Source: Butyriboletus loyo
Taxonomy: Eukaryota > Basidiomycota > Agaricomycetes > Boletales > Boletaceae
Reading direction: 5' to 3'
NCBI GenBank assembly: GCA_038093515.1
Contig: JBBPSI010000034.1
Span: 105,440-169,439 of the forward strand
DNA: 64,000 nucleotides
How positions within the stretch are numbered: the stretch's first letter is position 1; each line of letters begins with the position of its first letter. Positions 26,089-37,448 of this stretch are shown here, in pieces. The position numbers and the translations under genes are program-made. The notes under the pieces are model-generated. The model had not been told where the DNA came from, ran no database searches, and saw nothing but the letters and a program-made list of their open reading frames with translations.

Positions 26089-29000
26089 ATGCACTCTACG
26101 CAAAACAGATCCAAGCGTAAGCGTGGCAAAAATGTCGGCAACGACGACGAAACCGCATTGGCTCAAACGGCAGTCTCACGAGCGGACGATGCGCAGACGG
26201 ACGCTTACGGGCGTTCTCGACCTCAAGCATACCAACAGCGTATGGACACCTACATCCCGTCGACATCCAGGACAGATTTCATGCACAGAGACGGCCCTTC
26301 ATCCCATGCTGACTCACAAGACTACTTTCAACCGCGCACTTCTGACGGCCGCCATCGGAGTGGTAGAGATAACCATGATGTTACTGACTCAAGAGATGGT
26401 GACCAGCGAAGATCTCGAATCTCTCATGACAGCGACTTTCAAAGCGGGGGTAGGGACCGGACATCGAGGGATTTTGTCCAGGGTTACTCGGTTACACACC
26501 GCAACGAGTCACAGGGTTGGGCCTTGGCGGACAACCACGACGATGGTCCTCAGTGGAAATCTCCATCTCCGGACCGGCGAAGAGATAGAGAGGAGTTGGA
26601 GGAGGATCGAAGCAAGGGTCGGGACAACAGCCGAAACAGGGAGCCCCGTTCCCAAGGAAATCGTCGGTGGCAGAGTGACAATGGTTGGGAAACGCGCAAA
26701 CGCGACCAACAACAGAACCGACGACCTCCAGACAATCAAGACGATGGCTCGTTCTCCAAGGAGGATCGATTTTGGGAACCTGGGCCTGGTTGGAATTCTC
26801 GTGGTGAACAAACATACCGCAACCAACGCGGCCGTGGTGGACCAGGAAAAATGAAAGGAAAGAAGAACAATCAGAACCGCCAGCGCCAGAGAGGTGACAA
26901 GGACCGGGATCATGACCGGCGTGACCGGCGCAACGACAATGATAATTTGAACAAGTGCGTCCATCATTTCGTTCATTTAACGCTATTCTCAGGAGTTTCT
27001 TCAGCTGGAAAAGAAGGGAGTTCCACCCTCTGCCCCCCAAGCCAGTTCGCAGTCCTGTCAAGCGACTGTCTTCTCCTTCCCGGTCACGGTCACGGACCCC
27101 GGACTCTGTCTACACTCGACCGTCGTCAAGGGGTCGCTCGCGATCAAGGTCATCCTCGCCACAGCTTGACGTCCATCATCCTAGTCCTGTACGACCACGT
27201 AGCAGTTCCCCGTCAGGAAGAGCTAATAGGTCAAGATCTCCGGCTTCATCCCATCACAACTACATCACCCGAGCGCCTCCGCGCAAGAGAAGTGTCTCCT
27301 CTCTGTCATCGGGAAGCTCGAGTCGGAGTCGGAGCTCGAGTCGAAGTCCTGGGAACCGACCAAGGGCAAAACACCGACTGCCACCCGCAACTTCGATCAG
27401 AGAAATCTCCCTTTCTATATCCAAGACCACCCTCCGACAACGCCCCGATTTTATTCTCAACCAAGAACCCGAGTCGACGAGAAACGAGACGGCCGGTGCT
27501 AATGGCAATCACAATGTACGTTCCTTTAGCTGCTTAGAAAAGGTTTTGAATTAAAATTTGAGCAGGCCGCCCCTTCCGCTTCCCCTCAATCAGCACGTCG
27601 ATCTACCGAGCGTATGCCCCCTCCTCCCGTTATACCTCCGACCTCAGATTCCCGTCCCCAAGAAATAATTCTAACGCCATCGGCGATGCAGCAGCGACGC
27701 GACGCAGAATCTCCCACGAGAGGAAAACCCTCGAAATCTGCGGGTTTCAAGCCCATTGGGCCTGCGAGTTCGTCGGTGAAAATGTTCTTCCCACGCGATG
27801 ATCAAGAGCATCATGGAGCTACGTTTAAACGCCATGAACTTCCTGCACGCCCCGAAATTCCGACTAAGCGCATGCATGAAGACGCCGCGACCGATCAGGA
27901 AGATTCCCGGCAGGCCACTGGAAAATCCCAACTCCAGCCCATGTTTCCAATGCTACAAGAGGCTATCCCGGTCTCGGTTGAGGTCATTCCCGAACCCCGA
28001 CCGCCCTCGCCGACTGTTCATGATGCCCCGAAAGTCCCATTGTCACCGAAAGCTAACGGTGACCTTGTTGCGCCTCCACAACAACATCGTCCATCCGAGC
28101 CGGAAGCGGACGCGGTTACACGACCGTCGTCACCGAGTGTAACTTCTCGCAAGGAACTGTATGCGATCGTGAGCCAGGTTGGCGAAGGAACGTTTGGGAA
28201 GGTTTACAAAGCCCGAAATACGATCACCAATGTGCACGTTGCGCTAAAAAGGATACGGATGGAAGCGGAGAGAGATGGCTTCCCCGTTACCGCCATGCGG
28301 GAGATCAAGCTTCTCCAGTCACTGAGGCAGCAGAATATAGTGCGCCTTTACGAAATGATGGTATCGAACGGTAAGAATATTTGCTGATGATCGCCACCTC
28401 ACTCACTTATTTGTAGGCTCGGTGTTCATGGTATTCGAGTATATGGACCACGATCTCACGGGTGTCCTTTCCCAAACACAATTTTCCTTCTCCGAAGCAA
28501 ATCTGAAGTCGCTTTGCAACCAAATGCTCGCTGGTCTCGCATACTTGCACCACAAGGGGGTTATACATAGGGACGTAAAAGGCTCGAACATTCTGATCAA
28601 CAATAGGGGCGAACTCAAGCTCGCCGACTTCGGGCTCGCCCGGTTCTATCAGAAACGGCGACGCATAGACTATACCAACCGGGTAATCACCCTTTGGTAC
28701 AGACCGCCAGAACTTCTTTTTGGTGCGACGGTATATGGGCCGGAAGTAGATATGTGGAGCGCCGGGTAAGCCATGGTAGCTCGCTACTGAAAAAAAGTCT
28801 GACTCTCACTCGTTGTAATCTCCTAGTTGCATTATGCTCGAGCTATTTACCAAGAAACCAATATTCCAGGGAAACGATGAGATCCACCAACTCGACGTCA
28901 TCTATCGTATCTTCGGCACGCCCACCCCAGAGCGATGGCCCGGTATCACTGGGCTGCCTTGGTACGAATTGGTGAAACCGAAGGAAGTGCTACAAGACCA

Positions 29001-29357
29001 TTTCAGGGAGCTTTTCCAAAAGTAGGTTCTGTACGTTTTGGTCGTCGTTCGAAGCTCACACTGTATTAGATGGCTATCTCCTGCGGCTCTTGATCTGGCG
29101 GAGCAGTTACTGACGTACGATCCTACAAAACGGATCACTGCGGCGCAGGCCCTTGAAGCACCATATTTCACGGACGAGTTACCACCACCAGAGCTCCCAG
29201 TCGGGTGCGTACTGCGCATTTAAACCGCATATCATTGCTGACATCTCACCCCAGTTTGTCGTCACTTGAGGGCGAGTGGCACGAATTGGAGACTAAACGA
29301 GAGCGCGCAAAGAAACGCCGTAAATTGGAAAGTAGTATGCAGTCACATGCTGTCTAA
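26089..29357 (+). CDS. CTK1: CTK1/CDK12-type cyclin-dependent kinase with RS-rich N-terminus
   Basis: This is the RNA polymerase II CTD Ser2 kinase family. The N-terminal half is disordered: first Arg/Asp/Gln-rich ('[13 protein letters not shown]'), then an RS domain ('SRSRSRTP', '[12 protein letters not shown]', '[12 protein letters not shown]'). The kinase domain starts at about 28,150 with '[20 protein letters not shown]', catalytic Lys in 'VALKRIRME' and a C-helix '[12 protein letters not shown]' (a variant of PITAIRE). It continues with '[14 protein letters not shown]', '[10 protein letters not shown]' and T-loop '[18 protein letters not shown]'. All catalytic residues are present. A C-terminal basic tail '[11 protein letters not shown]' ends before TAA at 29357. 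Introns at about 28370-28416, 28767-28827 and 29022-29069 split the kinase. The start ATG at 26089 is my choice. It is convergent with CSN4 (64 bp). Confidence 0.88.
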
Positions 29358-29421
29358 TAACACCCTTGGCTCGCTCGGAAACATATGTATCACCAGGTGG
29401 TGGTCACGAGACGATACCTTT

Positions 29422-30974
29422 TCACGCCGGCGCTTGAGTGAGACCTTGGATTGCAAGATGTTGCACGATTGATTCGACCTGCCGCAGGGTCAGCACGGGA
29501 ACAATGAATGATGTAGAGAATATTACATTTGCTGCCGTAGTTCGTATTTGCATGTCCCATCGTTTCGTGAACGGCGCCCCTGTGGCTTCGCTGGTTTGTT
29601 CGACATCACCCAAACCCCCTGCCTTCCCTTGAGCATCATCCTCTTCCCTGCCTCCCTCGAACCAAATGAGTTTATCCACCTGATCAATCGAACCTTTCAA
29701 TCGACCCTGCTCAATCATCTTTCGAGCCATTGTCTCCGCAGCGCTGGGGGCCAAGTCGAGTAATGCGCCTAACCCACGGAATGAGATATTATTATATATT
29801 TTGGAGCTGGCCAAGACGTTGTGTTCCATTACAGCACGATCAAGAACCGTTGACGGCCCTTTGCGTGTGCTCGTCGAGGGATCTGAGAGATCATCTTCGT
29901 CGACGGCAGAAGCCAGCCTATCATTGCTAGATAGTGTGATCTTAGCCAGCTGATGTGGTCGAAGGGACTCCTCAAAACTCTTGACCTCAGCTGGGCGGAG
30001 AATACGGTCGAGGAACATCTTAGAAAGGATGTTGTACGTCGGAAGATCCGAAGATCTTTCGTCACGGTACAAAGAAGCGAGTACACGGGAACGGTTAGGC
30101 CCCGCAGGTGCAAGAACGGCGCAGGTCACTGCGTGTGATCTGGGGTCCGCTCAGCTTATTTTGCTAGTCGTAGGCGTTGCATGCTTACAGAATTTGCTTT
30201 CGCTCCTCCTCGTCGATCTCTGCAACCCAGGAGAGTTCGTGATACCTCAAGGCGGCTTCCAAGAATTTGCGAGCGTAGTCACAAATTCTTGCTTGACATA
30301 GCTTAAACTGGAGTTGGAGCTCTTTATTTGTGGTGGAATTGCATAGGGAAGCTGCACGGTTGTAGTAAGTCTCTGCTTGTACTGGATCCTCATCTTCCAA
30401 GAGGAGGCGAACGATACGGATGTAGACGCGGAACTTGTCACCGTCAGGCAACGAACTAGTAGTAGCACTATTAACACGCGATGGTGGCGACACCAAGGCC
30501 ATTGCTCATACCGCGAGCCAGAGTCGAGAGAAACGCCCATAAGGATGCGAGCAGCCTCGGTCCATTCTTCCTCAGCTTCCAGGAGATCAGCGAGTTGAAA
30601 TCTCAGGGTGTTGACCTAGTAGGGAGTTGACATCAATGGATCTGGCCTGCGGGAGTGCTAGATACCTGTTCCTCGTAACTGGCTATTCGAGGCTGCAGGG
30701 TCGCGAGTGCGTCTTCGACGACGTGTTTGCGTACGCGGTGGTCGGTGATGGCACTGGCGCCAATGCTCTTGACGAGCTCTGAGATGACTTGTCTGCCTGT
30801 GACGAGGCCGACGATGTCTGGGTTGGCTACGGAGTCGATAAGAACATGGAGATCGGCGGGGAGGGAGGAGGGATCTGGACGCGATAGGGTTTCTGAGAGG
30901 AGGGAAAGGTAGGCGGGGGTCTTGTCCTTTTGTGCGAGGGTGGCCAGATGTGAAAGTTTTGCTTCCATCGCCAT
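29422..30974 (-). CDS. CSN4: COP9 signalosome subunit 4 (PCI domain)
   Basis: This is a subunit of the COP9 signalosome, which removes Nedd8 from cullins. The protein begins 'MAMEAKLSHLATLAQKD'. A helical-repeat region follows ('LRFQLADLLEAEEEWTEAARIL', 'FRVYIRIVRLLLEDEDPVQAE', 'LCQARICDYARKFLEAALRYHELS'). Next comes the linker 'APAGPNRSRVLASLYRDERS', and then the PCI winged helix ('VLASSKIYNNISFRGLGALLDL', 'AETMARKMIEQGRLKGSIDQV'). The stretch 'PAGP.RSR.LA.L..DER' is diagnostic for CSN4. The last intron (about 29470-29517) precedes the terminal exon 'VESIVQHLAIQGL'. ATG taken at 30974; a second Met lies two codons on. Confidence 0.93.
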
Positions 30975-31423
30975 CGTCGATGTCGTACTAAACTAAGACG
31001 CGCCACGGATGCCATAAACCCGACATGGACTCTCACTCTCACTCTCATTCATGCCTTTCTCATCGTCCTTTCAATTCAACGACCAACACGTCTTTAAATA
31101 CTGGTAGGTCCCCCGGCGGTGGGTAAGCTCTCACTGCCTCCACAATGTATCAGCAATTGATTGCACACGGTCGTCCTGACGATTTACTCACCCGCCATCT
31201 GCTCCAATCCCGGCTCACTGCGCCGCATCTGCATCAGACACCGCTGAGAACCGCTGTCTCATAGCCTCATGTTGCAGCCAGAACGTCGCATTATATCTGA
31301 TGCCTTCTCTTCAAAACATTTCCTCACGCTCTCACATTCTCCTTTCTGCTTGCCAGCCTCATCCACTTGGTGGACCACAGACCGACTGAGGGCTACGCTG
31401 CTCCCCGACGTGTTTTTTGAGAA
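30975..31423. other. Divergent intergenic CSN4 / repeat-exon gene
   Basis: 449 bp between divergent start codons. A short run of CACTCT repeats (about 31030-31049) is the only patterned sequence. No gene seen. Confidence 0.55.
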
Positions 31424-34400
31424 ATGGCTTCTTTCGTCGACCGTCCACATTCATACCACACGATGCCCATCCTCCATCCCTTCCGACATTTGCCGCCCAG
31501 TCCTCCGGACACTGATCACGATTTGTCACATATTCCTCCGGTGTCTGGCAACCCGGGCGCAGACTTGGATATGACTCCGGCCACTGGTCGTTACCTGGGT
31601 GCCTCGCCCGAACGTACTAGATATCAACCTCGTAGGACGTCCACACTGTCGTATCAAAACTCGGGTGCTCGAGACCCTCGTGATCGTAGCCACGCACGGA
31701 GCACAAGGAATCTTGTAGTGGTTATCCCACCTCCTGACTTGCCGCTTGACCAGGGGCATCTTGGAAACGTTCTGTCAATGGGGCCCCGCTGTAGGCTCGC
31801 TCAAGGCATCCTAATGCCATTGTTTTCATCAGTGGGTATCCGAGTTATATATGTCGTGATAGTTCCAGACGCATTCATTCGCTTTCTTCAGATGTTTGGG
31901 CAACTCAATGCTATTGCCCGCGAGTACAATTTTCCAAGCACCGTGGGGCTTTGCCTTTACCTTCATGTCAACGAGAATGGCATTAAGATGACACCTCGTA
32001 TTTCCGACGATTCATGGCAGTATCTCTTCGGCCACTTGTTCGAGGGTCGCCCATCTTCCAGTCAGCACTTGCCGATAGGCGGGAATATTGAATTCGATAT
32101 CGACTTGAGCAAAGCGCGATGGTTTGACGCGTGGGTCGCAGGTACCTTACGGGACTCAAACCCAGCGTCTCCCCCAGTCATAACTTCTCAGGCATCGTTT
32201 GGAGCGCACTGGCAGGGAGAGAGCCAGACCACAAACGCAGATGAACAATTCATCGAGGATCGGTGGGATGCTTCAGGGTCGCATGCACTGGTCAACAACT
32301 CGCGACTGGAAACACATCGTCATCTTCCTAGGAAGCTTTCTCTTGTAGACCGACTTGATTCAAGCGGTGTCCGTGTATCTCCCAGATCCCAGAATCATCC
32401 CGATCATCCTGAATCTCCTGCCCATGCCTTGTCGCCAATCCCCCAGTCAGCCATTCATCTGACTGCGAAAAGTGACCTGGAGCATCGTGTAAACTCGTGG
32501 AGGGCGACAACGGAGTTGTACCCAGTCTCAATGACAGAAACATACCAGCCGGCCCCAGATGTCAAGGTATCCGTGGATGTGACGACCATGGATGAGTACG
32601 CTCTGGAGTGTAATTCTCGGAAGGCACTCAACAACGACCAACCCCTTTGGCCACTAACATCTACGGGGCCCCAGAGTCCTGTCATGGCATCGTCGATTGT
32701 GTCTTCTCCACCCTTTTCGGTACATCTTGATCGTCGTGCAAACGGGCCTGCTTCGATTACTCTGACCACGGTGACAAGCTGGGGCCCGGTCGATGACGAC
32801 TGGTACCCGGTCGCTTCGAATGTGTCTTGGTTGCCTTCTCCTGACGTGGGTGAGCGCATGATTGAGGATATCATGGCCCCAAGACTCTGTGCAGTTTGGG
32901 GAAACTCCTTCGGGTGGCGCTCTGCAATAACATGGAAGGAGGTCTATCCGTATTCAGCTGCCCAGACAAAGCCCACGATCCAGGTACTCCTTCAAGACTT
33001 CAATGGCTTCGTGCCTCAGTATCCCAGCTTGGTGATCTGTAAGTAGCCATTGTCGCAGAGGATAGCTTGTGCCTTGACAATGAACCGCGTAGACCCAGCC
33101 GTTGAATCCCACCCTGACACGCATTCCCCGCCCAGTATCTTCAAGCATATCAAGTCCTCTCCCCGGTCGGTGTGGGGAAGTTCTTTTGGTTGGGAGAAGG
33201 CGGTGACCTGGCGAAAGGTTTACCCGTACTCGATAGTGACCATGCAGCCGGTCGCTCCCATCCAACTTCGCGGAGCAGGAGGACTGATGTCCAAGTACCC
33301 AAACCTTTGTATCTGTAAGTCTCAGGCTAGTTGCCTAGTCTACAAAGGCTCATCGAGAATAAGATTCTGCAATCTACCCAAACTTTGAAATCTATCCTGC
33401 TCGCACTGTCGAAGTGGATATTTCACAGCCAATCCCCATGACACTCAATGAATCAAGCAACTTCATAGCGTCTTACCCCAGTTTGGTGATTTGTATGGGC
33501 ATGATGATTGATGGTTCTGCAAACACTGACAAACTATGGCAGATCCCGTCTTGTACTCTCGTCTGGACGCATATCCTCCGGTTGTCAAGGGCGTGAAAAT
33601 GAAGGGGTCGAGTCAGGTGGATACAAACATACATTCGCTAGACGGCACATTGACCTCTTATCCAAACCTCGTTATTTGTGAGTGAAACTGTGCGTCTCAG
33701 CGATATTTCTTACCTCATCCCGCGGCCCAGACCCTGCTGTTTATCCACGTTTCGACATTTATCCAAAGGCTTTGCAAATCACTGAGGCGCTCAAGCGGGA
33801 GGTAGATTTGAGGTTGGCGAATGTGGGTGATCTTACAGCTGAGTATCCCAACATGATCATTTGTAAGTGAGAGACGTCATTATATATCCACAGACACTAA
33901 CATTTGTGGAAGACCCGAGTGCATATCCTTACCTAGAGATATACCCGACACGGGCTACGGTGTGTATTGTGGGAATGAGGTACTCGCTCTTACTCATGAA
34001 GCAATGGATAGAGGAAACCAGCCTCAAGCGTAGCTTGGGGCATCTCGTTCGGATGGTTGGCAGCCAAGACCTGGCGCCAAGTTTATCCGTTACATACTGT
34101 AAATCCCTTGACGAGGCGACGTGTCGATGACGAAAGCAGATCTATCTCGAGGTCATGGAGTCAAAGCCCTGTAATTGGTGAGCGTCAATATCGTCCATGA
34201 ACTGCATGTTCTCACATCTCGCAATGCTTTATCGCTGTCACGTAGCCGATATTATGATTGGGAAGCAGGCAGTCTGGGGAAGTTCGTTCGGATGGGAAAT
34301 TGCGGCGACATGGCGCGCAGTGTGGCCAACGCCTTATGCACGGATTCATTCAAACACTAGTCCGGTATCTGTCCACCTAGGACAGCAGATCGACTCATCC

Positions 34401-37355
34401 TCACAGTATCCATACTTCATCTTATGTGAGTCTCGTCTCTATAGAGGGATCGAGTACCATTTCTGACGTGAACCCAAGATCCTGCTGCCTATCCTCATTT
34501 CGATATTTATCCGCCTCGTGCTGCCACCGAGACGACGAAGAAAAATCAATGTACCATCAACTTGATTCCCTATTATCCCAATCTAGTCATCTGTAAGGAA
34601 ACGCGTGTCTCGTTGATTCTGCCGTCTGACATCTGTTAGATCCAGCAGTATATCCTCACCTTGATATATATCCAGCCTTTGCGAGGGATTCGGTTGCCGT
34701 AGAACGTGGAAAAGGACAATCTAATCTTCACCGCCGTCGCATAGCAATGTGGAGAGCTAAAACGGCAGCTCAAGTTGGACTAGCCGAACTGCTCGCCAAC
34801 AACCACATTTGGGAAGTCGACGAGCCCCTCCAGCTTGACTTGGCCGATTATGCATGGTCTCGGAGCTCTACAGGCCCCCCCACGCCACCTCTAGAGCTAC
34901 CCCCTACGCCATCCGTTCCGGGATCTGTGCATATAGACCGCCGGATTCAAGAGTCGGTGTTACTCACACCATCGACTGCGACGACGTGGGGCCCACAAGA
35001 TGATGATTGGTACTCGGACATTGACAGTATCCAGCGCCTACCCTCTCCGGATCTCGGTCAGCGGGTTTTTGATGATTTCGAGACCGTTGGCTTTCATCAT
35101 GCCGCGGCCCATGTGGTTTGGCCATTTTTCGGGAACGCAAACCAAGTGAAAAATGTTGCATCGGTCCTCGAGAAATCTGGTTCTGTCCCTGAATATCCAC
35201 ATCTAGTGATTTGTGAGTCAGCTTAGTAACACTGGCAGCCTTTGTCTGATCGATTTAGACCCTCATTTTGAGCTTTACCCAATTTCCACCTTGAAAAATC
35301 AGGTAGCTGAAACTGCTAATTCAAATATCTATCCTACTCTTGATATCTGTGAGTTTCACGCGCGAGCTACTATGCTGTACAGCGCTCACCACCGGCGCGT
35401 CTAGACCCTGCTGTTTACCCTCATTTCAATATTTATCCCACCGTTTTGCGAGTAGAAATCACCAGCAGGGTGCAGCACGAGCGAGTGCAATTGAGACTTC
35501 CTTCTCTGAATCCCAACTTTGATATCTGTGAGTCCGGATGCTATGGATTGTAATACATGCTCTAAGCTTCTAGCAGATCGTGCATGCTATCCTTATAATC
35601 TGAATTACGTCTACCCCTTCGTTAACGCAATCGAATCAACTCAAATCCCAATTGAAACTCCTCGTGGCTATCCGTGGCTTGTTATTTGTATGTCTGCCGA
35701 TCTACTTGGTGATTTTCCCAGGTTGACACATTTGATAGATCCTCCGGTGTACCCATTCATAATCCCGTACTCTGGCTCTGCAGCTATGATCACCCAGCCG
35801 TTGAAACCAGAGCAATCACCTCCTATGTTTTCACCAATAGAATGGCAACCAGTCAGTGTGAAATTGCCCGCCCAGTACCCAATATTGGATCTCTGTGAGT
35901 GTTCAATTCATGCTGCTCAGGTTTCCACTATCTGATTAAATATAATTAGATCCTGCTGGTTACCCCCGGTCCCTTGAGTCCATATACCCCGCTGTCTCGG
36001 TTGATGATTGCCCAGAAGTGGCCAAGCCACAGTATCCTTGTATCTGGATCTGTACGTATTGCAAGAATGTATATTTTACACATTCTAACGTTACCAATCC
36101 CCAGACCCTGCCGTGTACCCCTTTGTGCAGCCGTATCCTGGCGTATTTGACCCGGGTCACATTCCTGGAGCACTTGATGAAGGTGAATATGTGTCTGCCA
36201 AGGCATCCCTTGTGTTTTCAGAGGTAATTAGTCGCAGGCAACCAATCTTATCTCGCTGCTGAAAATAGGTTACAGCTTATGCGCGTCGGTCCAGAATATG
36301 CAAATGCATTGCATCCACACTTTGAGCTCCACTCTACTCCACTAATGTTACCGCCACAAGGGCGAGCCGTACAAGATGTGTATGTTGGCGACTCGGCGAC
36401 CCCTGCTCCGCGGGTACCGGTCACAACACAAAGAAATCGAAAAACTCATATAGAATTACATGCCTCAGTCTTTCGATCTTTAGGAAAGCGACCGGCACGT
36501 AAGTCGAAGACGCACGTACAGCTCCATACCGAAGTGTTCCAGGATGGCATCGTGTGGACCCCCAGCGGATTTGTGCAAGATATAGATATATTATCCCTGA
36601 CCGGGAAGAAACCAGGGGACGTGCCGGTACGAGAATTGCCTCGTCGCCCACCCCAAGACAATTCCACCCGCTACCCATCACGCTCGGGATCAGGAACTAA
36701 TACCACCCATTCACCGGACAAGGTTGTCTTTCCTCTCGCTCAACCACCACCCCTACCTCCGATATCTCCTCTCCGCGTTCGCAGTCCAGGAGTTTCATCT
36801 CAGCTATCCTTGGCTGTGTCCGAGAGTCCAATGCCACGCGTTTCCTTGCCTTCCATTACACACACGCATAAGCGGACGGTGAGTTCACGCTTGACCCGGG
36901 CTGTCAAAGCTATGATGCCTGGACTACAAAGCCGTAACTCGGATGTACCTCCTGAAAGCCCTCCTCCCGATGATAATAAGGAACGCGTCAAGGATCCCCA
37001 ATCCCCAACGAAGTTCCTGTCGTTGATCGACCGACGGCCGATAGTGGTGCCTTCTCGCCCTCGCGCCAATACTTCTGAATTCCTGACTCGTGCTCCGCCA
37101 AGCTCGCAAAGAAAGGAGAGCTTGGTTTTGCAAAGAGCGAGGGCATACGAGCAGACAGCTGGTGCGTCTTTGAGAGAATCAGACCTCTGACACAGGGTCC
37201 CTGACTGTTTGTTGTTGCTAGCGACGAATCAGTCTTCCGGTGCCATTGGCACCAGGGGTGCGCATGCCCCATTCATACTTCCACCGTTTCCCCCGATCCC
37301 TCCCATGACTGACGTGGTCGAGGCGATCGAAAAATCTAGAATTACTTTTTCTTAG
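31424..37355 (+). CDS. Unrecognised large protein with exon-encoded YP repeats
   Basis: I do not know its function. The N-terminal third has a globular domain, 'RNLVVVIPPPDLPLDQGHLG', 'GPRCRLAQGILMPLF', then after a 60-nt intron 'MFGQLNAIAREYNFPSTVG' and 'PRISDDSWQYLFGHLFEGR'. I recall similar blocks only in agaricomycete hypotheticals. From 33.0 to 36.2 kb come about 13 exons whose products begin like 'Y-P-x-V-Y-P-H-F-D-I-Y-P' and end 'Y-P-x-L-V-I', joined by phase-1 introns. A second motif, 'VWG-SFGW--A-TW--VYP', recurs about four times. Two segments share 'SVH-DRR', 'TWGP-DDDWY' and 'LPSPD-G-R'. The C-terminus is basic/Ser-Pro-rich, with 'ESLVLQRARAYEQTA', then a final exon 'HAPFILPPFPPIPPMTD' to TAG at 37355. 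The intron at about 37161-37221 must be removed; reading through gives a false stop at 37190. Confidence 0.75.
33093..36223 (+). repeat. Array of symmetric phase-1 repeat exons
   Basis: Individual exons I delimited, with lengths: 33093-33314 (222), 33364-33492 (129), 33543-33677 (135), 33731-33862 (132), 34479-34592 (114), 34640-35212 (573), 35259-35348 (90), 35405-35527 (123), 35577-35687 (111), 35739-35894 (156), 35950-36051 (102). Every one is a multiple of three, starts with the last two bases of a Tyr codon and ends with its first base. A further repeat unit, interrupted by extra introns, spans about 33.91-34.43 kb. The last repeat exon, 36105-36223, ends in phase 0. The encoded motif is 'YPxxYPxFxIYP ... 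YPxLxI'. Confidence 0.8.
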
Positions 37356-37448
37356 AAAACACTCCACTACGTTCGTTTCGTTCGTCGCTATTATCTCGTA
37401 AATCATTGGTAAATATATGATACAAATGCATGTCAAGAAATAAGATGA

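Noticed and set aside
37188..37190. Stop codon ending the repeat-exon gene at 37190
   Set aside because: It lies inside an intron with good GT..AG ends; the spliced frame continues to TAG at 37355 with Pro-rich, protein-like sequence.
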